From assembly GCF_008041945.1 (NCBI RefSeq), contig NZ_VKAD01000001.1, positions 1,798,001 through 1,862,000 of the forward strand: a stretch of DNA of 64,000 bases, given 5' to 3'. Made by a program: the position numbers and the translations under genes. This document shows, in pieces, positions 44,544 to 52,794 of the stretch (position 1 is the first letter of the stretch; every line of letters starts with the position of its first letter). This stretch comes from Reinekea thalattae. Its GTDB lineage: Bacteria; Pseudomonadota; Gammaproteobacteria; Pseudomonadales; Natronospirillaceae. The notes below the pieces were generated by a model, which saw nothing but the letters and a program-made list of their open reading frames with translations, searched no databases and had not been told where the DNA came from.

Positions 44544-45475
44544 ATACCGAACCAAGCAACGACATCGCTGAACCGATAAACAGCCTTGGCGAGCAATACA
44601 ACTTTGCCTATTTAGATGAACACACCAAACGTATGATCCGCCGGGCGCTATTAAAAGGCGTTGCCATTCCGGGTTATCAGGTGCCGTTTTCATCGCGCGA
44701 AATGCCCATGCCTTATGGTTGGGGAACCGGCGGTGTGCAAGTGACCGCAGCCTGCTTAGTACCAGAAGATACTTTAAAAGTGATTGATCAGGGTGCTGAT
44801 GACACCACCAACGCGGTATCGATTCGGCGGTTTTTTCAGCGCACCGCCAATGTTGAAGTAACCGAAAACACCAGCGAAGCCAGCGTGATTCAAACCCGTC
44901 ACCGCATTCCAGAACAGCCTTTAGCAGATGGGCAAATACTGGTCTACCAAGTGCCGATTCCTGAGCCGTTACGATTTTTAGAACCGAGAGAATCGGAAAC
45001 TCGCAAGATGCATGCATTGCAAGAATACGGCCTGATGCAAGTAAAGCTGTATGAAGACATTGCCCAACACGGTCACATTGCGACCTCGTACGCCTACCCA
45101 GTTAAGGTGAACGATCGCTACATGATGGACCCTAGCCCGATTCCAAAATTCGATAACCCAAAGCTGAATCAGAACCGCGCTTTGCAACTGTTTGGCGCTG
45201 GCCGTGATCAACGAATTTATGCGCTGCCACCTTACACCAAAGTGGTCAGCCTCGACTTTGACGACTACCCGTTCGAAGCTTCAAAGCCCGATGCCAGTTG
45301 CGCCTATTGCGGTGCCGGCCATACCTATTTGGATGAAATGATTATCAACGATGCAGGCGAACGACTATTCGTTTGCTCTGATACCAACTATTGCCAACGC
45401 CGAGTTGAAGAGCAGAAAAATTCAACTGACGACAGTACGGCAAATCAAACTCATTCAAAGAAGGACGAGCAATGA
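44540..45475 (+). CDS. phnJ: Carbon-phosphorus lyase PhnJ
   Basis: 311 aa radical SAM enzyme that cleaves the C-P bond of ribose phosphonate, releasing the alkane and a cyclic ribose phosphate. The four conserved cysteines are at 254, 257, 279 and 285; their spacing (3, 22, 6) is the same as in E. coli PhnJ (241, 244, 266, 272). The start region NFAYLDEHTKRMIRRALLKGVAIPGYQVPFSSREMPMPYGWGTGG is diagnostic. It is about 30 residues longer than E. coli PhnJ, with a short N-terminal extension and a polar tail (STANQTHSKKDEQ). Overlaps phnK by ATGA. Confidence 0.97.
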   Translation: MNTEPSNDIAEPINSLGEQYNFAYLDEHTKRMIRRALLKGVAIPGYQVPFSSREMPMPYGWGTGGVQVTAACLVPEDTLKVIDQGADDTTNAVSIRRFFQRTANVEVTENTSEASVIQTRHRIPEQPLADGQILVYQVPIPEPLRFLEPRESETRKMHALQEYGLMQVKLYEDIAQHGHIATSYAYPVKVNDRYMMDPSPIPKFDNPKLNQNRALQLFGAGRDQRIYALPPYTKVVSLDFDDYPFEASKPDASCAYCGAGHTYLDEMIINDAGERLFVCSDTNYCQRRVEEQKNSTDDSTANQTHSKKDEQ

Positions 45476-46245
45476 TGAATTCTTTGTTATCCGTAACCAA
45501 CCTGAACAAGGATTACGGCAATAAGCGCGGCTGCTTTAATGTTAACTTCGACCTTTTCCCGGGCGAGGTGCTTGGCATTGTCGGCGAGTCTGGCTCAGGG
45601 AAATCAACTCTGATGAATTGCCTCGCAGGTCATCAATCGGTCGATACCGGCTCGGTGATGTTCAATTCAGAAACGCTCGGCAACATCGACACCGTACAGA
45701 TGGCCGAAGTCGATCGCCGACAATTAGCGCGTACCGACTGGGCATTCGTACACCAAAATCCACGTGATGGTTTGCGTTTAGGCATTAGCGCTGGCGCAAA
45801 TATTGGTGAACGACTCATGGCTATTGGCGGTCGGCATTACGGCGACATTCGCCAAACCGCAGAGCAGTGGTTAGAAAAAGTTGAGATCCGTGCCGAGCGA
45901 ATCGACGATCGGCCATCGACCTTTTCTGGCGGCATGCAACAGCGCTTGCAGATTGCCCGCAACCTAGTGACCTCACCAAAATTAATCTTTATGGACGAGC
46001 CAACCGGCGGTTTGGATGTTTCAGTGCAAGCAACGCTATTGGATTTACTGCGCAGCCTAGTACGTGAATTGGGCTTATCAGCCATTGTGGTAACACACGA
46101 TCTCGCCGTTGTGCGTTTGCTCGCCGACCGAGTCATGGTGATGCAACAAGGCGAAGTGATCGAAACCGGTTTAGTCGACCAAGTACTGGACGACCCGCAA
46201 CATCCTTATACCCAACTTCTTGTTAGCTCAATTTTGCAGGTGTAA
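45472..46245 (+). CDS. phnK: C-P lyase ABC-type subunit PhnK
   Basis: 257 aa ABC ATPase-like protein: Walker A GESGSGKST, signature FSGGMQQRLQIA and Walker B LIFMDEPTGGLDVSVQA. PhnK binds the PhnGHIJ core near PhnJ and is not a transporter component. ATG 45472 overlaps the phnJ stop; the next codon is also ATG and could be the start. Confidence 0.94.
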   Translation: MMNSLLSVTNLNKDYGNKRGCFNVNFDLFPGEVLGIVGESGSGKSTLMNCLAGHQSVDTGSVMFNSETLGNIDTVQMAEVDRRQLARTDWAFVHQNPRDGLRLGISAGANIGERLMAIGGRHYGDIRQTAEQWLEKVEIRAERIDDRPSTFSGGMQQRLQIARNLVTSPKLIFMDEPTGGLDVSVQATLLDLLRSLVRELGLSAIVVTHDLAVVRLLADRVMVMQQGEVIETGLVDQVLDDPQHPYTQLLVSSILQV

Positions 46246-46248
46246 CTC

Positions 46249-46926
46249 ATGATCGAAGTGTTAAACGTCAGTAAAACGTTCACCCTGTACAACCAGCAAC
46301 AGGCTCGTATCGAGGTGTTAAAAGACGCCAACCTCAATGTTATGCCCGGCGAATGCGTTGCTTTAGCGGGTGTTTCCGGTTCCGGTAAATCAACGCTGAT
46401 GCGCATGATTTACGGTAATTATCTTACCAACGAAGGTCGCATCATTATCGATGGCACCGACATCACCGAAGCTAACGCGCACCAGATGATGTCTATCCGA
46501 CGCCATACGCTCGGTTACGTCAGCCAGTTTTTGCGCGTACTGCCACGCGTACCCACTTTAAAAGTTGTCGCCGAACCGATGATCGCCGCTGGCGCAAGTG
46601 AGCAAGCAGCGCACCAACGCGCCAAAGAGTTGCTAACTCGGCTACGTATTCCTGAACATCTTTGGTCGTTATCGCCATTAACTTTTTCTGGCGGTGAGCA
46701 ACAGCGAGTCAACATAGCGCGCAGCTTTTGTCAGCCTTATCCAGCGCTGTTATTAGATGAACCAACCGCCAGTTTAGATGGCGCCAACCGCGATACCGTG
46801 ATCAGCATGATTAACGAAGCCAAAGCCAATGGCGCTGCCATGATCGGTATTTTTCACGACATCGAAGCGCGCGACCGAGTCGCTGATCGCGTCGTAGACT
46901 TATCGAACTTTACTGCGGAGCATTAA
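46249..46926 (+). CDS. phnL: C-P lyase ABC-type subunit PhnL
   Basis: 225 aa (E. coli 226). Walker A GVSGSGKST, signature FSGGEQQRVNIA and Walker B LLLDEPTASLDGANR. The stretch IRRHTLGYVSQFLRVLPRVPTLKVVAEPM is typical of PhnL. It works with PhnGHI in the nucleoside phosphonate-forming step. It begins 3 bp after phnK. Confidence 0.95.
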   Translation: MIEVLNVSKTFTLYNQQQARIEVLKDANLNVMPGECVALAGVSGSGKSTLMRMIYGNYLTNEGRIIIDGTDITEANAHQMMSIRRHTLGYVSQFLRVLPRVPTLKVVAEPMIAAGASEQAAHQRAKELLTRLRIPEHLWSLSPLTFSGGEQQRVNIARSFCQPYPALLLDEPTASLDGANRDTVISMINEAKANGAAMIGIFHDIEARDRVADRVVDLSNFTAEH

Positions 46927-46929
46927 GCG

Positions 46930-47520
46930 ATGAGCGGAACAATGCATGTTGTCGTCGGCCCTTCCGGTTCTGGAAAAGACACGCTAATCGACGGAGCTAA
47001 AGCGTTATTGCCGCATACATTATTTGCCAAACGCACTGTTACGCGGCCAGCCGATGCTGGCGGTGAAGACTTTATTGGCGTTGATCAAACCACCTTTGAT
47101 CAACAGGTCGCCGAGGGAAAATTCTGCGTACATTGGCGCGCTAACAATCTCAGCTATGGTATTCCTGTTGAAATTTGCCAACAGGCAGCGGCCGGAACAG
47201 ACGTCGTCTTTAATGGTTCGCGCGCAGCCTTAAAAAATATTTGCGCCTGCTTGCCAGCCGTTCAGGTCGTGTGGATCGAAGTCGCCCCAGAAGTACTCGC
47301 ACAACGCTTGCGCCAACGCGGCCGTGAAAGTGAAGCTGAGATTAAAAAACGTCTACAGCGACAACAATGGCAGCCCCCTAAAAATGCCACAATTATTAGC
47401 AATAATGGCACAATCGAAGAGGGCGTTCAGGCGCTCGTTGCAGCCTTATCTGGCCAACGGGTAACGCTCGATCAAGTGAAAACGGCCTTGCTCGCTTTCA
47501 CCACAAAGGCAGAGGTCTAA
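46930..47520 (+). CDS. phnN: Ribose 1,5-bisphosphate phosphokinase PhnN
   Basis: 196 aa guanylate-kinase-like enzyme: P-loop GPSGSGKDT near the N-terminus, TVTRPADAGGEDFIGVD and WRANNLSYGIP. It phosphorylates ribose 1,5-bisphosphate to PRPP at the end of the C-P lyase pathway. It begins 3 bp after phnL. Its last 75 bp are overlapped by the convergent DUF1045 gene. Confidence 0.93.
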   Translation: MSGTMHVVVGPSGSGKDTLIDGAKALLPHTLFAKRTVTRPADAGGEDFIGVDQTTFDQQVAEGKFCVHWRANNLSYGIPVEICQQAAAGTDVVFNGSRAALKNICACLPAVQVVWIEVAPEVLAQRLRQRGRESEAEIKKRLQRQQWQPPKNATIISNNGTIEEGVQALVAALSGQRVTLDQVKTALLAFTTKAEV

Positions 47521-48147
47521 TATGGTTGTCGGTTGGGTAAGTAAGTCATGACTGTGCTGTTGCAACAACGCCAACTGCTCGGCTCGTTCGGCATCTGGCA
47601 ATGCGCCGGTGAGCGTCAGGTGGAATTTAAATTGATCAAACACATAGGGATAACCCCATTGTGTCAGCAGTTCATCTTGTCGCGCGCTCAAACCTGCCGA
47701 GCGACGCCGTTGCAATTCTTGTTCACTGGCAGGCTTGCGCCAATCATCCAGTTGTCGCACGCAATCTTCCGCCAACTTTTGCAATTCGCTGCTCGACTGA
47801 CTCAGGGTAAAACACAGAAAGCTAGCTGTACTGTTCAATTGAATAGCTCTCAGCTCAAAAGCCGGCAATTCAAAAGCACGATGCGACAAACAAAAGTCTC
47901 GCAAACGTTGTCGCAAACTTTCAAGACTCATGCCTTCGGCCAACTGCATTGGCGGTTTAACAGTGCCATGAAAACCATATTTTACCGGTGTCGCGACTCG
48001 CTCAGCGTGAGCTTCGCTGACCCAATTTGGGTAAGCCACTTCGCGCCCAGTTTCGACATCCCAACCCAACCAAGCGGCACCCAATTGTGCCAATGGCGAT
48101 TCAGCCTGAGGCAAAAAGTACACAGCATAACGTTTAAATTCTTTCAT
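47446..48147 (-). CDS. DUF1045 phosphonate-cluster protein (2H phosphoesterase-like)
   Basis: 233 aa of the phosphonate-operon DUF1045 family (TIGR03223). It starts KRYAVYFLPQAESPLAQLGAAWLGWD and carries two H-x-[T/S] type motifs, YGFHGTVKPP near residue 59 and QFKFHLTLTGAL near residue 172, which fit a 2H phosphoesterase fold. It could open cyclic phosphate intermediates, a role PhnP plays in E. coli; phnP is not in the window (inference). It is the only minus-strand gene among phnG-phnM, and its 3' end overlaps phnN by 75 bp. Confidence 0.85.
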   Translation of the reverse strand: MKEFKRYAVYFLPQAESPLAQLGAAWLGWDVETGREVAYPNWVSEAHAERVATPVKYGFHGTVKPPMQLAEGMSLESLRQRLRDFCLSHRAFELPAFELRAIQLNSTASFLCFTLSQSSSELQKLAEDCVRQLDDWRKPASEQELQRRRSAGLSARQDELLTQWGYPYVFDQFKFHLTLTGALPDAERAEQLALLQQHSHDLLTQPTTILDLCLCGESEQGRFHLIERYPLAR

Positions 48148-48176
48148 TTTTCGACCCTTTCAGGAAACCTAAAACG

Positions 48177-49316
48177 ATGACCATAACGACATTTACCAAT
48201 GCCAAAATCATAACAGGTGATGAGGTTATCAACGGCACAATACAGTTTGATGATCACGGCATTAGCGACATTCAATCCGGCAACAGCCAAATTCCAGCCG
48301 CGATAGATTGCCAAGGCGATTACATCGCACCAGGTTTAGTAGAATTACACACCGACAACCTAGAACGCCACTTACAACCGCGCCCCAGCGTGCATTACCC
48401 TCACAATGCTGCGGTGATGGCACACGACCGAGAGCTAGCCAGCACTGGTATTACCACCGTTTTCGATGCGTTACGCATTGGCTCGATGACACCCAAAGAA
48501 AGCCAATACCAACGCTACGCACGTGAATGCGCGCACGAAATTTTGCACAACCAAGCGCAAGGTAATTTAAAAATTAGCCACTACTTACACATCCGTTCTG
48601 AGGTGTGCTCGGAAACGCTTTTGGATGAAATTGCCGAATTTAGTACCGAAGATCGCATCGGCATCGTCAGCCTTATGGACCACACGCCGGGCCAACGTCA
48701 GTTCCGCGACATCACACAAATGGAAGCTTACTTGCAAGGCAAATACGGCATGAACCGTGAGCAGATGGACGCCCATTTTGACAGCCTGTATGAACTGCAA
48801 AATCGGCTCGGCAAAACGCACGAACAAGCCACCATAGAATTCGCCCGCGCCATGAACGCAACACTGGCTAGCCACGACGATACCACAACAGAAGACGTGC
48901 TCAGCTCGAAAAAAAATCGAGTCTCACTGGCCGAATTTCCAACCACAGTAGAAGCCGCTGCTGCCTGTAGAGAACACAATATTCCGGTGATGATGGGCGC
49001 GCCCAATTTAGTACGCGGCAGCTCACACTCGGGCAATGTTTCGGCAATGGAATTGGTGCGCATGAACCTGATGGACATTATCAGCTCCGATTACATTCCC
49101 AGCGCCTTACTGTACAGCGCCGTCAAAGTCGGCATGGAACTAAACGACTTACCACAAGGCATCGCTACGGCCACACGGGCACCGGCACTCGCCGCAGGCC
49201 TTACCGACCGAGGCGAGCTTAAACCTGGTTTGCGCGCTGACTTAATCCGCTTTTCATTAGCCGCCGACACGCCGTTATTACAAAGTGTTTGGTGCAAAGG
49301 CCAGCGAGTGTCTTGA
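48177..49316 (+). CDS. phnM: RPnTP hydrolase PhnM
   Basis: 379 aa (E. coli 378) amidohydrolase-fold enzyme that removes pyrophosphate from ribose phosphonate triphosphate. Metal-binding start region DYIAPGLVELHTDNLERHLQPRP, then SLMDHTPGQRQF, ASHDDTT, MGAPNLVRGSSHSGN and SDYIPSALL are all family hallmarks. It starts 29 bp beyond the divergent DUF1045 gene, so it probably has its own promoter or is reached by read-through of phnGHIJKLN. Confidence 0.95.
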   Translation: MTITTFTNAKIITGDEVINGTIQFDDHGISDIQSGNSQIPAAIDCQGDYIAPGLVELHTDNLERHLQPRPSVHYPHNAAVMAHDRELASTGITTVFDALRIGSMTPKESQYQRYARECAHEILHNQAQGNLKISHYLHIRSEVCSETLLDEIAEFSTEDRIGIVSLMDHTPGQRQFRDITQMEAYLQGKYGMNREQMDAHFDSLYELQNRLGKTHEQATIEFARAMNATLASHDDTTTEDVLSSKKNRVSLAEFPTTVEAAAACREHNIPVMMGAPNLVRGSSHSGNVSAMELVRMNLMDIISSDYIPSALLYSAVKVGMELNDLPQGIATATRAPALAAGLTDRGELKPGLRADLIRFSLAADTPLLQSVWCKGQRVS

Positions 49317-49427
49317 GAACCATCTTAATAGAAACGTCTTGATAAACATCTTAATAAAAACGAGCTGAATGCTAAATAAAGTTGACTTGAGTGTTCATCA
49401 AAAAACCACAGAGTGAAAGTTTGCGCT

Positions 49428-50714
49428 ATGAAGTCATTGTTTAGCCAAGTCGCTTATTGCATCGATCGAGCATACTGCTCGGTCGGGTTAGATGTTCATC
49501 AATACGCGCAACGCAAACCTGAACGAGCACAAAAAATTGCCATCTGGCTGTTAGCGATTGGCCAAACGCTGGGTTATGCCGGGCTCTATTATATTTTTTC
49601 TGCTTTGTTGTTTAGCTGGGATGCCTCACTCGGCTGGGGCAAAGAAAAGCTAACTCTGGCGTTCATGGCTGCCGCCTTTGCCGGGGCTGCTGTGTCGCCA
49701 TTTGCCGGACGCATTGTCGACATGGGCGGTAGCCGTTGGTTACTCAGCGGCGGCATGGCGTTAGGCGCGCTGGCACTGATTTTATTAAGCACAACTCAAC
49801 ACTACGCTGGCTTTATTGTCTGCTGGTTATTGCTTGGTGTTTCACACGAGTTGGCGCTTTACGGGCCTTGTTTTGCTTTTGTCACTCGCACCACAGGCTT
49901 ACAGGCCAGTCGCAACATTACCCTCATTACACTGATGGCAGGCTTTGCATCGACACTCGCATTACCTGCCGGTGCCTTTTTAGCTGAAAGTATCGGTTGG
50001 CGCAGCACCTGTTTAGTATTCGCGGCAGTCGTTGCCTTCATCGGCGCACCTGCGCTCTACGCGGGAGCAACGATGATCGAATGCTGCCCGAGTAAAATAG
50101 ATTTACCGGAAGCCAAGAAACAAAATAAACAAGCCTTTGCTTTAATCCGCAAACGGCCTGCTTTCTGGTTGCTTTGTCTCGCCTTTCCACTAATCGGCTT
50201 TACCACCAACCTGTTACTCATTCACATCATTCCTATCCTGATCGAATCTGGCATGGCGTTATCGCAAGCGGTGTTAGTCACGGTATTCTTTGGGCCGATG
50301 CAAGTCGTTGGCCGACTCACCATTATGCTGCTCGCCGGGCGATTAAATTCGCTCGCCCTGACTATTGTTTCTTGTGCAGGTATTTTTATTGCCGTGCTAC
50401 TGCTAAAAACAGTCGGCACAATCGCCTTAGCAGGCTACGCCTTTGCCATTTTATTTGGTGCCTGTAACGGCATTCTGAGTATTTTAAAACCACTGGTCAC
50501 CGCCAATGTACTCGGCAAAACCGCTATTGGGATGGTCACCGGCAGCATGGCCGTACCCTATTTAATTATGGTAGCACTATCACCACAGATCGGCTCTTTT
50601 CTATGGCGAATTGACGGCTACGACTTAGCCCTTAACGTCGCAGCTGGTGTTTCTGCCACCGCTCTGATCACACTCTTAAGTTTGGTGTTTTTGTTGAGAA
50701 GAAGTCGGGATTGA
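49428..50714 (+). CDS. MFS transporter
   Basis: 428 aa from ATG 49428; an in-frame GTG at 49413 is an alternative. Twelve predicted membrane helices, the loop motif GRIVDMGGSRWLL after the second helix, and LGVSHELALYGPCFAFVTR further on. It resembles the oxalate/formate antiporter-like MFS branch. It follows phnM by 111 bp in the same direction; phosphonate or product transport is possible but not shown. Its last 39 bp (LSLVFLLRRSRD and stop) form part of a 79-bp direct repeat whose other copy lies 4.9 kb away. Confidence 0.88.
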   Translation: MKSLFSQVAYCIDRAYCSVGLDVHQYAQRKPERAQKIAIWLLAIGQTLGYAGLYYIFSALLFSWDASLGWGKEKLTLAFMAAAFAGAAVSPFAGRIVDMGGSRWLLSGGMALGALALILLSTTQHYAGFIVCWLLLGVSHELALYGPCFAFVTRTTGLQASRNITLITLMAGFASTLALPAGAFLAESIGWRSTCLVFAAVVAFIGAPALYAGATMIECCPSKIDLPEAKKQNKQAFALIRKRPAFWLLCLAFPLIGFTTNLLLIHIIPILIESGMALSQAVLVTVFFGPMQVVGRLTIMLLAGRLNSLALTIVSCAGIFIAVLLLKTVGTIALAGYAFAILFGACNGILSILKPLVTANVLGKTAIGMVTGSMAVPYLIMVALSPQIGSFLWRIDGYDLALNVAAGVSATALITLLSLVFLLRRSRD

Positions 50715-50754
50715 TAAGGTTTAGTTTAATTAATTCTGCGATGTAACCTCATTT
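50676..50754 (+). repeat. Left 79-bp direct repeat
   Basis: Covers the last 39 bp of the MFS gene and 40 bp beyond. On the minus strand it contains the codons NEVTSQN and stop, a relic of the 3' end of the lipoprotein gene intact at the other repeat. Homology stops abruptly at 50676 and after 50754. Eleven mismatches to the right copy, no gaps. Confidence 0.9.
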
Positions 50755-50855
50755 TTATCTATTCCAATATGTGCAAATAAATTAAATTGGTAGCTAACTC
50801 GACTAACCAACATGCAGCCGAACTCAAAATATCACAATAAGCTCGGCAACGACTT

Positions 50856-51071
50856 TCAATATGGATTCGCTAACATCGAATTTCTTGCCTTAAACCGGTC
50901 ATTAGTCTCAGTTCCGTTTGCAATACTCAGCTTCAACTTGGATCCCTCTTTTATTAACTCGGCTACATTCTTCTCGATATTTAGCTGTTCTTCTATCTTA
51001 CTATACGACAGGTTAGAGTATTCTTTACGATGCTTATCTAAACGGCGCAAATATAATTCATGCAATACCAT
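50856..51071 (-). CDS. Unknown 71-aa protein overlapping the radical SAM gene
   Basis: ATG 51071-51069 lies inside the end of the radical SAM gene (14-bp overlap), suggesting translational coupling; no clear Shine-Dalgarno is visible. The product is hydrophilic and mostly helical, begins MVLHELYLRRLDKHRKEY and ends RNSMLANPY. I recognise no family. A small gene directly after a radical SAM gene could be a peptide substrate or an accessory protein, but there is no leader/core pattern that proves a RiPP precursor. The frame is open further upstream within the enzyme gene. Confidence 0.5.
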   Translation of the reverse strand: MVLHELYLRRLDKHRKEYSNLSYSKIEEQLNIEKNVAELIKEGSKLKLSIANGTETNDRFKARNSMLANPY

Positions 51072-52329
51072 CCATATCGCGATTTGAAAGAGAGAGAGAT
51101 ATATTCCGCATCTCATGGTACTCACGTTCATTAAAGGAACTCGACGATACAACATGTGGAATTAACGAATCATCGATAACCTTCTCAACCAGCAGCCACT
51201 TCTTAGATTCATTCTTTAGCTTTGTTCCCTCTAACAGCATCAGCGGGTATGCCACTACATCCTTCACACATTGATCTTTAAGGAAACGAATGCTCTCATT
51301 AAATGAATCAACTGTTTGCAAAGGCAATCCATAGATTAAGCTGACCAGAAATGGTATTTCATATGTTTTAAGCAATTCAATTTTCTGAGAAATGACTTTC
51401 AAATTATTAGGCCGGTCGATTACCTTAAATTCACTTGGAACAACAGTCTGCAATCCAAATTCAAGACTGACATTAAGCTGTCGACAAAGCTTTAGGAATT
51501 CCTCTGTTATAAACTCAAATCGAACCTGTAGATTCAGCTCTGAGCTCAGACGTATTCCGATGCAGTATTTAAGAATTTCTAAGTGGTTATCTGAGGGATT
51601 ATTGAAGATCGGATCCAGGACATTAATTTTCTTAACATCTTTAGCTTTAAACTGATCCAATTCAGATTTGATCCTTTCCAAATCAAATGAGCGTACAGAG
51701 ACACCTGAAAGATCTCGATGCTGACAAAAATTGCACTTAAAATTGCACCCTCGCTTGGTTTCCCAGTGAACCATCTGTTGACCTTGTTTAAGTGGGATGG
51801 CCGAGTATAGATTACCATTCGCTAAATATGGAGAAGGCAGTATCGCGAAATCTGAGGGGCGATCCTGGTCATGGTAGATTTTTCGGCCTGCTATGTTGGA
51901 GTCAAATATTGCTTCGAGGAGTGTAAACTCAGCATTTCCAACGATATAGGCGTCTCCGGTCGGGTATTTGTCGAAACAAGTACCCCCATGAACTTCATAG
52001 CCACCCAATATGAACTTTCCTTCAAAACCTTGAGTTCGAAATAATTGCATAAGCGGCTCAACTAGGTGGCTTGACCAAACATAGCAGGCCAGAGCAATAT
52101 GACTCAACTGACAAACATCACATTGACCACGGATAAAACTGACGACATCTTTGGGTGTCAATTCTTTAGGCTGACTCATACTGATTGGAATATGGTCAAT
52201 TAAAAATGTACTGCCGAATTCAGGGTGTGCATGGCAAGCAGCAAGCAGGCTACCAGCAGCTAGGCCAGTACCCGATTTTCCTCGTTGAGAGAAATCGAAG
52301 GTTATTAGAAGGACATTCTGCTCAATCAT
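51058..52329 (-). CDS. Radical SAM protein with N-terminal B12-binding-like domain
   Basis: 423 aa from ATG 52329, which has GGAG 8 bases upstream and overlaps the preceding stop as ATGA; an ATG seven codons earlier is less likely. Residues 1-150 look like a cobalamin-binding Rossmann domain (ILGGYEVHGGTCFDKYPTGDAYIVGNAEFTLLEAI). The radical SAM cluster is C195-x3-C199-x2-C202 (RGCNFKCNFC), followed by a typical barrel with SLEFGLQTV and SLIYGLPLQT. Class B enzymes of this kind methylate or rearrange unactivated carbons. There is no SPASM-type cysteine set at the C-terminus. The substrate is unknown. Confidence 0.85.
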   Translation of the reverse strand: MIEQNVLLITFDFSQRGKSGTGLAAGSLLAACHAHPEFGSTFLIDHIPISMSQPKELTPKDVVSFIRGQCDVCQLSHIALACYVWSSHLVEPLMQLFRTQGFEGKFILGGYEVHGGTCFDKYPTGDAYIVGNAEFTLLEAIFDSNIAGRKIYHDQDRPSDFAILPSPYLANGNLYSAIPLKQGQQMVHWETKRGCNFKCNFCQHRDLSGVSVRSFDLERIKSELDQFKAKDVKKINVLDPIFNNPSDNHLEILKYCIGIRLSSELNLQVRFEFITEEFLKLCRQLNVSLEFGLQTVVPSEFKVIDRPNNLKVISQKIELLKTYEIPFLVSLIYGLPLQTVDSFNESIRFLKDQCVKDVVAYPLMLLEGTKLKNESKKWLLVEKVIDDSLIPHVVSSSSFNEREYHEMRNISLSLSNRDMDGIA

Positions 52330-52637
52330 GCTGCATCTCCTTCCAAGCAATAAAGATTAGAGGCAACGAGATCACATACTCTATTCAGGTCCTTTCGCCA
52401 GAGTGCGATAACTATCATCGTTGACTTTTCGACACTGACTTTAATCAGGAGACGTTTTTTTCTAGAAAGCCGGACTAACCGCCAACCTGGTGCTGCTTTC
52501 AACTTTTTATATCGTGTATTTGGTAGTTGCTGACCAAACACTTGGATCTTATGAATCTCACTTGCATCGAAGGATGCCTTTCGATACGACCAGACCTGAC
52601 AAGCAGTGGTACTCTCAATACTCTTAAACTTAAACAT
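52326..52637 (-). CDS. Unknown 103-aa protein coupled to the radical SAM gene
   Basis: ATG at 52637 with GAGAGG six bases upstream; the stop overlaps the radical SAM start as ATGA. The product is basic and beta-rich towards the C-terminus (LKAAPGWRLVRLSRKKRLLIKVSVEKSTMIVIALWRKDLNR), loosely reminiscent of the RelE/ParE fold, but I cannot assign it. It starts MFKFKSIESTTACQVWSYRK. Tight coupling to the enzyme suggests a shared function. Confidence 0.7.
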   Translation of the reverse strand: MFKFKSIESTTACQVWSYRKASFDASEIHKIQVFGQQLPNTRYKKLKAAPGWRLVRLSRKKRLLIKVSVEKSTMIVIALWRKDLNRVCDLVASNLYCLEGDAA

Positions 52638-52794
52638 GTTAGACCTCTCGTTCTGTGTTTGAGTTAGCGCTGATTGGTTATAGCGCAAACAAATACTCAC
52701 AAAACCGATGCCTATTTCTTAGGAAAAGTAGCTGTCACCCCCTAAATTAGAAGGTGTAGCTCGATATGAAGCCTTCAAGGGAAACATCACTTGA
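52638..52794. other. 157-bp gap between the ankyrin and 103-aa genes
   Basis: No ORF. Contains a short inverted repeat GCGCT / AGCGC (52667-52686). It may hold a separate promoter for the three-gene 103-aa / radical SAM / 71-aa unit. Confidence 0.35.

Noticed and set aside
52737-52747. TGTCACCCCCTAA resembling the TCACCCTAAT element
   Set aside because: Differs by inserted C residues, has no inverted partner and is far from the two-component genes.
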